Source: Ridgeia piscesae (Eukaryota; Annelida; Polychaeta; Sabellida; Siboglinidae). Taken from it: DNA of 64,000 bases. Each line of letters begins with the position of its first letter. Position 1 is the first letter of the stretch. The notes under the pieces are model-generated. The model saw only the letters and a program-made list of their open reading frames with translations. It did no database searches and was not told where the DNA came from. The position numbers were made by a program, and so were the translations under genes. The stretch covers positions 38,501-102,500 of the forward strand of contig JAODUO010001048.1 of NCBI GenBank assembly GCA_025642075.2. Reading direction: 5' to 3'. Positions 23,951-34,726 of the stretch are shown here, one piece after another.

Positions 23951-24942
23951 CCATTGCCAGGTGGAAGGTTGCAAAAGGTCTACAAAGAAAGTGGTCAAAC
24001 TGTTTGTGAGGAAGTAAACAGTTTCAGTAGGTTGTGTTGTCTTTTGGGTGCTGTAAGTACTATGAAACTGGGTGTACTGCATGACCAGTTGCCAGCAAGC
24101 ACATGCAACAATGCATGATTTTTTATGTGGAAATACATAGCCTGACAAAACGACAGCTACATCTTGATGTACACAACTTGATGTAGATGGGGTTAGGGCT
24201 GGGATAGATATATACATTCAAGATACATGTTATACGGTCGATCTGGATGTTTTGACTTATTTATATGTTCATATAGTGTTTGTGGAGAGCATGAACTGTG
24301 TCGTCATTATTTGACTGATAGGTTGTCACTGCACCAACAGCAGCAGCACCATTTATCCTTTGAAAACAACCTGATAATTTTTAGTGTTTTGAAATTATGG
24401 ATGGAGTTTTTATCAATTCACCAATGTCTTCAACAGACTTTGCTTTATTTATGTGCTACGTTTGATACAAGAGAAATACTTCTACAGGTGACAGCTTATG
24501 CTAATGTGTTAAAGTTATGGCATTGGGGTATTGGCAAGTGGGTACACATGAACCTATTGTGTCTGTGTCATATTCCAAGTGTGTCCATGACACAGGACAG
24601 TTTTCCCCCTAGTTCTTGCCACTGATTGTTAAGTTACTTTTTGTTAACTCACATAGTATGTTCCGAATAAAAAAATGATGCCATAAAAGGTGAGAACTTG
24701 TCATGTGTGGGGTATTATTTTAAAGAGATCGTAGTCTTACTTTGTGTCTGTTGGGACATGTATTAATCCCTGAAACTGAAAGTGTGGTGCCTGAGTTGAA
24801 AGCCATTTAGGAGGAAAACATACAAAAATGTGAAGTTTGATCAAAGATAAATTTAGATACTCCAATGTTCATATGCAAAGCTGGCATTTCTAGAAGAGTT
24901 CATGTCCACCATAAACCTTATTGTAAACCTATGTCGTTGCAG
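23951..24942 (+). other. T5 3' UTR and spacer
   Basis: AATAAA at 24666-24671. Nothing else is recognised. Confidence 0.5.
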
Positions 24943-25143
24943 AGCTTGGCTTACTCGATGTCTTACTCAGCCAACTGTGGCAGTCGGCAAGTGGCATACC
25001 AACCACCGCGGCGGTCGGCACTGGCTAGTAACAAGCCAATTGCATGTCCCATTGACGGATGTCTGCGAACATTTTACCATCTGCCCAGTCTTTGTCGGCA
25101 CAAACGCATGTTTCACAACTTGGGCAGGAAGAAGGCTAACTGA
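24943..25143 (+). CDS. Terminal exon T6: one C2H2 finger, smallest exon
   Basis: Acceptor CCTATGTCGTTGCAG ends at 24942, phase 0. It encodes only 66 residues: a Ser/Tyr-rich leader, the linker AYQPPRRSALASNKPIAC, the finger at 35-58 (CPIDGCLRTFYHLPSLCRHK...FH, C-x4-C) and a basic end GRKKAN. The exon ends eight residues after the finger, so it is little more than a DNA-binding cap. AATAAA at 25436-25441 follows. Confidence 0.83.
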   Translation, partial: SLAYSMSYSANCGSRQVAYQPPRRSALASNKPIACPIDGCLRTFYHLPSLCRHKRMFHNLGRKKAN

Positions 25144-26145
25144 CTAGATTTGTTACTAGCTGTGAACGTGTCGTGACAGTCATGCTGGTGTTATTTTTGT
25201 CATTATTGACTTCTGTGTTCAAATCAGTGGTTGTTTTGCATCTTCTTCCACTTAAAAACTGCTTTGCTGTGTAAACAACAGACATTACTAGATAGTTTTC
25301 GTGCAGTGTTATCTATCATATCATAATATTACATACCGAAAATGGTTTAGGCAAGGACGTAGTAGTGAATAAGGTATATAAATGTACCCCGGTAGATCAC
25401 ATTTGAAGATGTCTAATAATGAAACACTGATTCATAATAAAATTATGGAAATACTAAGCTGTGTGATTGTTCTTTTGTGTCAGTGCCTTGCTGTAAATAG
25501 TGGGGAAAGTTTTGTTTCTGCCGCTTTCTGATTCCATGTGATGGTTTGGTGTAAAATACATGTCTAAGGCCAACAGTGCGAGGCCATAGTAGTGCAAAGC
25601 TTGACCGTTGTGAGGCCTTAGTGGTGCACTGCCTCAGTGTGGTATATGGAGCGTGTGTCTAATATGACAGAAGGCAACTTTAGAAAGGGTTTCTGATAGT
25701 GATGAGCTGTGTTGCCCATTAAGGACAACCTGTGTCTCAATAGATGGTTGTGACCTCTCAACTGGTGGTGGGGACCTCTTGACTAATGACTTCAATTGTC
25801 TGCATAGGTCATGTTTCAACTGATGACAGTGACCTGTAAAAATGATTGCATACCTCGTTAGAGCAGCCACATTTTCAGGTTAATGCATTAGATATAGATG
25901 GACATCATTACTGCTACATTTGTTTACCAATGTGATTCCACAACCTACATTAAAAGACTATTATGAAGACTTATTCTGTGTGACATTAGATAAACACAAG
26001 GTGGACTTGGCATACACACAGTTTGTACTGGAGTAAACAGTTGTGGAAGGTGAAATAACCTGTGTCTGTCTATATATGGTTACACACAATAGCATCCTAT
26101 TGCACTGTCCACATTCGTGATACGTCTGTGCATGTTCCATTGTAG
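25144..26145 (+). other. T6 3' UTR and spacer
   Basis: AATAAA at 25436-25441. Nothing else is recognised. Confidence 0.5.
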
Positions 26146-26406
26146 CCGTACATCACAGTGGCCACTCCAAACCGGTCAAGGTTTTCCCAAAACAAGCCGA
26201 TACACTGTCCAGTGCCTGGCTGTGGCCGGACGTTTTTCCACAGGACTAGCGCAATGAGACACCGTCGACTGAGGCACAGTGCGTCCGGCGGTCTGGCGGT
26301 CACTCCGCAGTTCGTCTGTCCGGTCATTGGCTGTGGCAAAGTATTTCTTGCCGACACAAGTCTGTATCGCCACCGACGAACAGTTCACCAGCTCGCCAAG
26401 AAATGA
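26146..26406 (+). CDS. Terminal exon T7: two C-x4-C C2H2 fingers
   Basis: Acceptor GTTCCATTGTAG ends at 26145, phase 0, 86 residues. Fingers are at 21-44 (CPVPGCGRTFFHRTSAMRH...RH) and 58-81 (CPVIGCGKVFLADTSLYRH...VH). Each has C-x4-C-x12-H-x4-H spacing. The two start with nearly the same motif (CPVxGCGxxF), which suggests an internal duplication. The 13-residue gap between fingers is longer than the classical TGEKP linker. AATAAA at 27237-27242 is the likely poly(A) signal. Confidence 0.87.
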   Translation, partial: PYITVATPNRSRFSQNKPIHCPVPGCGRTFFHRTSAMRHRRLRHSASGGLAVTPQFVCPVIGCGKVFLADTSLYRHRRTVHQLAKK

Positions 26407-28150
26407 CGTGACACACCTGTGGTAGAATGATGTAGTCCAAAGTTTAATGAATGACTGTAAATTGTAATATTTACATTTAAGTCATGTGTTAAATGATTTT
26501 AAATTAAATGATCTTGGTTGACTCCATCATGTGTGATTGACAGTGCAGACATTTTTGTGGAAATCCAAAATACTGTTACCTTTATCCTTGATGAAAAAAA
26601 AGCAATGAAGATTTTATGCAGAGTTAAGCTTTTCTATCATGTTCAATTTGTACCTTCTGAAATTATTTGATTGAGTTTATCTGATGACAGATATGATAAT
26701 GTGATTACGTGTAGAAATAATTTGTACATACACATAGCTGCCTACTATAGGACTTGTCAGACCAGACAAGTTTACAATATAGGTTAAGTTCAGTAGTGAA
26801 TAGCTTGTAATATACTGCATTTCAAAAGTAGCACAGATTTGATGATGATTTTATGTATTGATTTAATTGAACAAACTGACACTCATTGTTTCTGATGATT
26901 TTACAATGTGCAGCTGCCGTATGTACCGATTGATAAAGATGAATGTGTTAGTGTGACTTAGTGAGGAGAAAGAAGGGGTGGGGTTATTATTAATATCTTA
27001 GGTAGTAATGAAGCATGAAGATAGTCTTCACTATAAAGCTGTTTTTGCAGGGAGCAGTTATTGATAAGTTGTGCTACTTCAGCTGTTTTCATTCTCGGTT
27101 TAGCAATGTATGAGATGTTCGATTGAACACAGTAAAGTGCCTTGTGTGGGTGGGTGGGTTACTTTGCTATTAGTATATAAGAACTTACAATTAATTTAAA
27201 TGCAGAATAACAGATCTCCAGTTTGTATGAATATTGAATAAAAGTTGAAACTACTGATGGTTGTAATGTTCATTGATCTCTTGTTCCTGGGTCTCATGTC
27301 TTTGCCAGCTGGTTTTTGTTTTAGTAGATCCAGTCTAAAAGTACCACCAATCTGTACAGTACCCAGGCAGTTATATGTGTGTAGTTACCATCTGGAAGTA
27401 TCACTATTGGCATTATGAAAGTATACAGGTCTGTATGCATCAGAAGACTCTCAGCAGGACCATTTGATTAGAAGTACACATCGAGGCAACTTGTTTTTTG
27501 GAACGATTGGAGAAATAGCTGAGTTTATTTCTGAAGGGAACAGCAAACCCATAGACAACTTGGTCAAGTTTTGAAGCACTATACTGATAGTAAATATAAC
27601 ACTGCAGAACATAGATAGGTGTGGCCTAAGAACAGGAAATAACCACTGGTGCATAACTGCAAATAAGTGCTGTAAACACTACATGTTCTTGGACTAAAAC
27701 AGATTAAATTCTCAGTGTTTACCGAGCAGAAAAATGGCAAACATATCCATATATTATAGACTGGAACAAGGCGTGACATGTCTCATTATACTACCCAAGC
27801 TGTTAATAGTTCTTTATAGTGTTATTGGGAGAAGTTATACTTTATGTAAGATCACCTGTAATTACTGGTGTCAGATTATGTAGGAACAAGGAAACATAAT
27901 TAAATTTAACAGAAAACTTCTAAATGATAAATGTGGATATTTAGCGTGTCTGAAAGCACCGTCTCCGAATTCATACAGTCAATAGAGCGTAGTGGGCATT
28001 GTTTTTTACCAGGTCAGCAATGTAGCACCTTGTAGCTACACTCTTTTGTCAAGTACTGAAGTAGTAGCAAGCTCTTGTTCCCCGCCCCGCCCCGCCGACA
28101 TGCAGCTATGGACAACTGTGTCATACACACTTGTGTTCTTCTGTTTGTAG
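26407..28150 (+). other. T7 3' UTR and spacer with a relic acceptor
   Basis: AATAAA at 27237-27242. At 27295-27308 the words TGTCTTTGCCAG exactly match the acceptors of T1-T4, but only nine codons follow in phase 0 before TAA. No finger is present, so this is probably the remains of a deleted exon. Confidence 0.55.
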
Positions 28151-28567
28151 CTGCTAGGCGTGTCATATGGAATGGGAAATGTTGCCGATTACATGGGGGG
28201 CTGGCCGCAGACTCTCCCGCAGCGGTCATATGCCGTCGGCATGAGTGTCGGTCTGTCAGGGCTGCGGGAGACTCGGCGCTCGTGGACGGCGAAGGACAAG
28301 CCCCACATATGTCGTCACCCAGGCTGTGACAAGTCGTACTTTTACCTGCATGACTTGCGACGTCATGAGAAACAGAAGCAGCACGGAGTTGCTGGCGGTG
28401 ATGGGGAGAACAGGGAAAACAGTGGCGGAGAGACAGACGGTCAGCGGCTGGACGGTCAGGGGCCGGACATGTCACCTCAGGACGTCTCTGAGTTGATGAC
28501 CCAGTCAGGACATGATGGTAGCGCAAACACTGCAGTGCAGCAAGAAGTGTCTCTACTTGACGGATGA
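28151..28567 (+). CDS. Terminal exon T8: one C2H2 finger with long leader and tail
   Basis: Acceptor CTTCTGTTTGTAG ends at 28150, phase 0, 138 residues. The leader is Gly/Met/Ser-rich (LLGVSYGMGNVADYMGGW). RRSWTAKDKPHIC leads to the finger at 54-78, C-x4-C-x12-H-x5-H (CRHPGCDKSYFYLHDLRRH). The H-x5-H spacing is one longer than in most relatives. The tail is Gly/Asp/Ser-rich and unstructured. AATAAA at 29698-29703 follows. Confidence 0.86.
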   Translation: MLGVSYGMGNVADYMGGWPQTLPQRSYAVGMSVGLSGLRETRRSWTAKDKPHICRHPGCDKSYFYLHDLRRHEKQKQHGVAGGDGENRENSGGETDGQRLDGQGPDMSPQDVSELMTQSGHDGSANTAVQQEVSLLDG

Positions 28568-30108
28568 ACGCAGTCAAATGACGTTGTTGTGAAGAATTAG
28601 TTTCCGTTGGTGTTACATACTTTATTTTAATCTGCTTAAATTTACAGCAGTTTGAGGTGTTTTGTTCACAGCCCATGCAGACTTATGATCCAGGCTATGT
28701 AATTGCTGTAGTTTGATGAGAATACACCAGGTGGTGTTTCGCAGCACACTGATCATCAACACTGCAGTATGGCCCTGTGGCTGTGAGCAGCAGGTTGTGT
28801 GATGTGGTTCAGATGTGTAATCATCTGCAATTGGTGACTCTGTGGGTGTGTGTGCAGGGAAACAGGTGTGTCATGCTCTGTAGTCAAAGTACGTGTCACA
28901 GGGGTCTTGGGTTTGCTGCGAGTAAGGTGTTGCACGTAGCCACAGCTGTACAGTGCTTCGTTCGTTCATTCGTTTCTTCACTTGTTCATTTCGTATTTTG
29001 TGGTAGCAATGACTTCTGGGTAATGTCCCACAGGTTGTCGTTGCTGCTGAAGTTTTATCATTTATGTACCGTCGTGTGCTTTGTGAAATTAGTGAAACAA
29101 ATCCTAACTGAACATTCATCTAGCAGTCTATAGACACAAGTAGTAGTCACGTGTGGTGTAGAAGACTGGAGGAATTGTTAGTTTCACAAGAAGTGTTACA
29201 GATAGTTTTTTGGTTGTGACAATGCTGTGTTGATGCATACAATACATCATCAGATTATTATGGTTTGTGGAATATGTTTCAGGTTTGGGTTTTGCTGACA
29301 AATAATTTACATTTCAGTGTAATGGTAGAAGTGTTTTTAGTTGTAAAAATGTTGTGGGAATGGGATGATATTAAACAGAATGTTAGCGGAAACCTTAACT
29401 AGACCATCATGTGGAATAGTGTAGACCTCAATTATTACATAGTTGAGAGACTACCTAGTAGTCATGAAGCGTACATACTGTACTCTGCACTGCACTGCAC
29501 TGCACTGCACTGCACTGCACTGCACTGCACTGCACTGCACTGCACTGCACTGTACTGTATACGGTACAGTACGTGAATTATTGTCTAGGTGATTTTAATT
29601 TTCACCTAGCCATTAGTGGATGATTAACTAAATGTTAGCTGGTGTGGAATAATGGATCTTTGTGTTCAGTTGTGGCATTTGTTTCTTGTTGGTGATGAAT
29701 AAACTGATATCTGCTCAAATTTCCTTGCTTTAGTAGCTTTATTTCCATAATAAAGTTGACACACAAATGAAAACTTAGATATGTATTCATGAAACTAACT
29801 GTGAAACCGGCCATGCTGGAGATGTCATGCTAGCTTCAGTGGATGTGGCATTTGTTTCAAGTTAGTGACTTCAATACTGATTGCGCACCTGGGCCATGAC
29901 TTGATTGATTGGACTTGGGAGAATTATATACCTGCTTGGTATGTGTGAATTCACAAAAGAATAACAAAACAACACTATTTGTTGCAAGATTGCTCTTAGA
30001 CTGCGCACAAATGTTACATCCGTCGGTTATGCAGAGCACACTTATATTGAGCAACTATGTGACATGTATGACTGCGTCACCGACCACGTCTGTTGATTGC
30101 CTCTACAG
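28568..30108 (+). other. T8 3' UTR and spacer
   Basis: Contains a pentamer array (29485-29552) and AATAAA signals at 29698-29703 and near 29747. No other feature is recognised. Confidence 0.55.
29485..29552 (+). repeat. (CTGCA)n pentamer array
   Basis: About 13 uninterrupted copies. The reverse-complement array of the same length lies at 38341-38407. Confidence 0.97.
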
Positions 30109-30540
30109 ATGATGTCACGCCACGGGCCTGTTGAACTCGAAGCTAGCGACGGGTGGGGTGGCATGGAGGTGACAAAGAAGTACCCCTGCACATATCCCGG
30201 GTGTTTACACAGCTTCAACCTGCGTAACACTCTGGTACGACACCAGCGCCTCAAGCACGGCACCCCCCGCATCCGACCCATCTACCCCCGCCGCTCATGG
30301 AAGCTCGCCGACAAGCCCTTCATGTGCACTTACCCAGGATGCAACAGGAGCTATTTCTCGGCCACCGGTCTACAGTATCACCAGCGGGACAAGCATCTTG
30401 CAATGCTTGTTGCCGAGCCGGTAGCAGCTGTGGGTGTAATGACCACTGCAGCTGCTACTGATGCTGCCTCCGCAGCTGTAGCAGCTGTCATGTCTAATTG
30501 CGGCTGGCAGCTGGGACACAATCCGATAGAGCTGGACTGA
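30109..30540 (+). CDS. Terminal exon T9: two C2H2 fingers and Ala-rich tail
   Basis: Acceptor GATTGCCTCTACAG ends at 30108, phase 0, 143 residues. Fingers are at 27-50 (CTYPGCLHSFNLRNTLVRHQ...H) and 73-96 (CTYPGCNRSYFSATGLQYHQ...H), both C-x4-C-x12-H-x4-H and both opening with CTYPGC. The second is preceded by RRSWKLADKPFMC, nearly the linker seen in T8, so T9 may be a fusion of two single-finger units. Residues 101-128 are Ala/Val-rich. No AATAAA is visible before T10, only an ATTAAA near 31418. Confidence 0.88.
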   Translation: MMSRHGPVELEASDGWGGMEVTKKYPCTYPGCLHSFNLRNTLVRHQRLKHGTPRIRPIYPRRSWKLADKPFMCTYPGCNRSYFSATGLQYHQRDKHLAMLVAEPVAAVGVMTTAAATDAASAAVAAVMSNCGWQLGHNPIELD

Positions 30541-31614
30541 ATAGTACGTCTGTAAAGCAACACTGAAGCGTCTATTTGTGACGTTACGTTGTATGAGACT
30601 TAGGTTACATATACTGGACTGTGAAGGTTTTGTGCTGTCTCTGCATGTGCAATGTGTGTGTTTCATAGTATTTTACATTCCCTAAGTACTGGCTTTGTGG
30701 CTTTGTGGCTTTGTAGTATAGTTTTAGTAGGTCTTGGCACCTTCTAGTTGACAAAGCCATTTCGTGAACTTGGCCCCTCATGATAGGACACTTCTTTCTC
30801 ACTGCACCTCCGAGATACTATATTCAGCCATTACTGCAGGTTATACAGAGATTCTCATTAAGCTAGAAGCTGTATGGTAGTCCTGTTAAACTTGGGTGTG
30901 GCAGTGTCTGACCAGAGCTATGGTCTGTGTTAGTGCGGTGGATTCATTGGTGCATGGACTGATCTGTTGGAAGTACAAATCTACTCGATCTTGGAATTAT
31001 ATTTTTTGGTAATTTGTGAAGCCATCACATGATTTCATGTACAGTTGCTGCACACGTACGATACAACAGAGTGCTTCATTAGGTTGGAACTTGCCTTGGT
31101 AAATGAACACAACCACAGTAAAGTTGAAAGGGCAACAGTATTTCTTTTTTATTAGACCGAATTTAATTCTTTCTTTATCACAAGTTTTATCAAAATGGTG
31201 AAATGGTAGTAAAGACAGACTTGTTATTTCAGTTAATTTGCTTTTATTTTTTATAATTATTCCAACCATAGGATCATTATGTTTTAAATATTGTTCTTAG
31301 TAACCCTTAGTTTCCATGTGACGATAATTGATAACCAGCCTTGATAACAGAACCTCAGCTTTCAGAAATACTGTAAGAAAGACGTCTCGTATGTACCTAA
31401 AGAGGAGATAATGAAGGTTTAAATTAAATACCATCTTATATACAGTTGTGTCAGATATTGGTGTACCTGCCGGCGGTATACTTGATCTGTTGTGGATGTA
31501 AAAGATGGTATCAGGCCAGTGTTGGCGAGCATGCATGCATGGTTATGAGTAGCCTAGATGAGACAGTAAGTGTGGCACGACGTATTGTTCACTTGGTGTC
31601 GTCTGTCTTTGTAG
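30541..31614 (+). other. T9 3' UTR and spacer
   Basis: No AATAAA. Nothing else is recognised. Confidence 0.5.
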
Positions 31615-31839
31615 TGGCTCAAGCACATGCACACCAACATCAGGTGGGGCCACTATCATTTCTCTCGCCGTCCGAAGGACTCGACGAGCAAGGGTCATGT
31701 GTGTCGGTTCACGGGCTGTGACAAGTGCTTTTATAGACGCAGTGAGCTAAACCGTCACCAGCGACTTAAACACGGTGGCATCGTCATGACCAGCGACGAG
31801 CCGGACTATGAGGCAGTGAAACATGAAACACTGTGTTAA
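31615..31839 (+). CDS. Terminal exon T10: one C2H2 finger
   Basis: Acceptor TCTGTCTTTGTAG ends at 31614, phase 0, 74 residues. The leader WLKHMHTNIRWGHYHFSRRP is followed by STSKGHVC and the finger at 30-53 (CRFTGCDKCFYRRSELNRHQ..KH, C-x4-C-x12-H-x4-H). The end is acidic. The Trp-Leu start is shared with T15. AATAAA at 32143-32148 follows. Confidence 0.86.
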   Translation, partial: WLKHMHTNIRWGHYHFSRRPKDSTSKGHVCRFTGCDKCFYRRSELNRHQRLKHGGIVMTSDEPDYEAVKHETLC

Positions 31840-33300
31840 TGTGACACAGTTTGTATGTATGTTCACAGGGTGTCATGATGAACTTGTACGCACAAAACAG
31901 CTGGCCTGAGAAGTTACACGCATTCAGTTGTGTTCAGAACATTTGCTATTTTATCACGTGGATCAGTGTACGTAGTCTTAGTGTACCAGTTGACGTTAAT
32001 TAGCATAAGTAGTTGCAGTTGCAAGAAATTGTTGCTTTATCATAGTAATGCTTGTGTTAATGCAAGTTTATCTGGATATTGATGGATGATGGAGTTAATG
32101 TGTTGCCAGAATGATTTGCTGCAGCCTAGCGATTTGTTGGTGAATAAAGATTAATGTTATTTTACAAGACAGGTACCGTGTTGACAGTGATTGTGTGAAT
32201 GGAGTCTGGTTGTAACTGATTACCATGTCAAGAACAACAGTGTTGTCACTCACTACTTTTGTTTTAAAACCCAATTCTTTATCAGAACTGGATCACCAGT
32301 ACGATTAACCATTCTGTCATCTGAATGATTCCCAGCCGTAATAATCACAGATGGTATTTTGCTATGTATTATTTCCAGCATGAGTACATATGGGTATAGA
32401 AGTATCAGCGATATGTGCATTGTAATCATTGACGTGAATATAACAACAGCAGCGGTCAGCAGGGCTACCAAAAAACGATGTTCATAAACATGCTAAATAG
32501 TTCTGTATTCTAATGCCAATTCTCTGTTATTGACCAAAACATCAGTATTAAGCATCATTCATCAATTGGCAACATCCAGGTGTGTACCACTTGTTGATCT
32601 GATCTGATCTGGCAAGCCATTATGCAGGGCAGATTTTCCAGTCAAAAATGTCTTGATAGAATGGTAGAAATGCACATCTGCATATATACACATATCCAGT
32701 CCAAACGTGCATATATATATATATATATATCTCTTTACTTGAACTGGAATATCTTTATTCAATAGAAGCACGTACGTAATATATGAACAAAAAACAGTGT
32801 CGGTAAAATTCTGTCGGGAGACTAAGTCTTCTACAAAAGCCGCAGATGTGAGAGCCACCCAGTCATCTGTAGTTATAACTTAAACTATCTACTCACATGG
32901 TAATATAAGAAATCAATACTGAAATTAATGGTGTATAAATGTCTATAGAAAGATATATATTTGTAAAATAAACATATATAATTCCCAGTAACCATATGTA
33001 TATTTAGCTTCCTGAATTTCCATTTGTTCAAATGATGCGTAGGCTGGTCTGGACAATCCTGGGCCACGACTCTGTGTCGCCTATGAAATATACTTGTCTA
33101 CATTTCCAAATATTGCTGTTCCACGGTAGTATTACCAGTGTGTCATCACAATAGTTATGACACAATGACTCGCAGTATTAATTTAGTATTGCTGATTGCA
33201 ATAGTAACGCTGTCCAAAAGCCCCACAGGTGAACATTAAGTCACTCTGTTTTTGGTGCTTCTTTCGGCACCGAGTATTAATTCGAGGTGGTTTCTTGTAG
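31840..33300 (+). other. T10 3' UTR and spacer
   Basis: AATAAA at 32143-32148 and a (TA)10 tract at 32711-32730. No further exon is seen. Confidence 0.55.
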
Positions 33301-33564
33301 CTGGGACCGTTTTTTGAGAGCGAGTCACCCAACTGGGACCTTCGGCGATCTGTAGTTGCCCCGAAGCCTTATATGTGTCCAGCCCCAGGGTGTGGCCGGT
33401 CCTTCTATCATCGACATCACATGCTGCGCCACCAAACTCAAAAACACGGTCGTGTTGCAATCAAGAAACGAATCCTCTATCCCCTGATACCAGCGCCCCC
33501 TGGTGGGGCAGCAGGTAGGCGATTCTACTGTGGAACAATACAAAGATTTCTTTGTAGAATATAG
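33301..33564 (+). CDS. Terminal exon T11: one C2H2 finger
   Basis: Acceptor GGTGGTTTCTTGTAG ends at 33300, phase 0, 87 residues. Leader LGPFFESESPNWDLRRS, then APKPYMC and the finger at 26-49 (CPAPGCGRSFYHRHHMLRHQ...H). The basic tail contains VAIKKR. No AATAAA is seen in the 538 bp before T12. Confidence 0.84.
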   Translation: MGPFFESESPNWDLRRSVVAPKPYMCPAPGCGRSFYHRHHMLRHQTQKHGRVAIKKRILYPLIPAPPGGAAGRRFYCGTIQRFLCRI

Positions 33565-34102
33565 GATTTTTCTGCTAAAGATTGGGGATGATGCAGTGCA
33601 TACTACTACTTGTAAAGTGAAGTGTTGCTTTTGATCTTTCCCATAGTGAGATCTTGCAGATGGACAGTCGAAAAATGGTAGTAACTGCAGTAGTTTTGTA
33701 AGCATTCACCAGAGGCACTGGTATTTCTAGATGGCATGGTGAAACACCTTTTCTAACATGAAGTGAATGGCACAAACGTTTCACTAAACCACAAGCGATG
33801 ACTAAAGGAGGGCACTTGATGCAAAGTTCATATCTGGCGTTTCATAGCAGCTATCTTTAGTAATATAGTCACATCTGTTTTGCATTTATAGCTATGAGGA
33901 TGTGCAATTTGAAGGTTTATGTACGCTGGGTTTATGTCGTTTGAGATTCTGAGAAGTCGGTAAAACATTAGCATAGGCATCAGTGGATATTTGTGTACGT
34001 GACGTAGAACTGGGTGAGGGAATGAGTGATGCCAATTGTGAGATGACATTGTAACGGAGATATAGCATGGATGGTGATGACTGTTTGTTATATGTTCCAC
34101 AG
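33565..34102 (+). other. T11 3' UTR and spacer
   Basis: No AATAAA. Nothing else is recognised. Confidence 0.5.
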
Positions 34103-34726
34103 TGTGGCCTAGCACAAGCGACGTGCCGCCAACAAGACCTACCACACCACCCCCCAATGTTGAAACCACAAAGGCAGACAGTGCAGTTCATGTCTTTCCC
34201 GTGGTGCGCGCAACCGAGGCGCCCGCGCTTCTCCAATGAGAAGATTCACACTTGTGATTGGCCGGGCTGCGGGAAGTCGTTCTATGAACGCTGCACCTTG
34301 CTCCGTCACCAGAGTCTCAAGCACGGACGCAAGGCCAAGTTCTCTAGATCAGTCTTTCATAACTTGGTGCATATGTCACAGAATGCCGCATTGTCACCCT
34401 CGTGTGATGCTTCGATGGCTCCACTGCAAGACGATGTGTTGGCTGGATCATACATCGATGCATTGGCACCTTCACGAAACGTTGATTTGCCCCCGTCAAC
34501 GAACGACACATTCCGACTTTCACAGAACGACACATTGCCACTTTCACAGAACGAAACATTGCCACTTTCACATAATGAAACATTGCCACTTTCACTGAAC
34601 GACACATTGCCACTTTCACAGAACGACACATTGCCACTTTCACAGAATGACACATTGCCACTTTCACAGAACGACACATTGCCACTTTCCCAGGACAACT
34701 CATTGCCACATTCACAACATTATTGA
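34103..34726 (+). CDS. Terminal exon T12: one C2H2 finger and a nine-copy octapeptide tail
   Basis: Acceptor TATATGTTCCACAG ends at 34102, phase 0, 207 residues. The linker QPRRPRFSNEKIHTC leads to the finger at 51-74 (CDWPGCGKSFYERCTLLRHQ..KH), followed by GRKAKF. Residues 136-207 are nine copies of an eight-residue unit, consensus TLPLSQND, encoded by a 24-bp tandem repeat (34508-34723) that stops exactly at the TGA. A repeat in multiples of three has expanded without breaking the frame, consistent with translation. AATAAA at 35616-35621 follows. Confidence 0.88.
   Translation, partial: CGLAQATCRQQDLPHHPPMLKPQRQTVQFMSFPWCAQPRRPRFSNEKIHTCDWPGCGKSFYERCTLLRHQSLKHGRKAKFSRSVFHNLVHMSQNAALSPSCDASMAPLQDDVLAGSYIDALAPSRNVDLPPSTNDTFRLSQNDTLPLSQNETLPLSHNETLPLSLNDTLPLSQNDTLPLSQNDTLPLSQNDTLPLSQDNSLPHSQHY
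34508..34723 (+). repeat. 24-bp coding minisatellite in T12
   Basis: Nine units around acattgccactttcacagaa, varying mainly at single bases. The minus-strand ORF across it is a by-product of the repeat. Confidence 0.95.
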
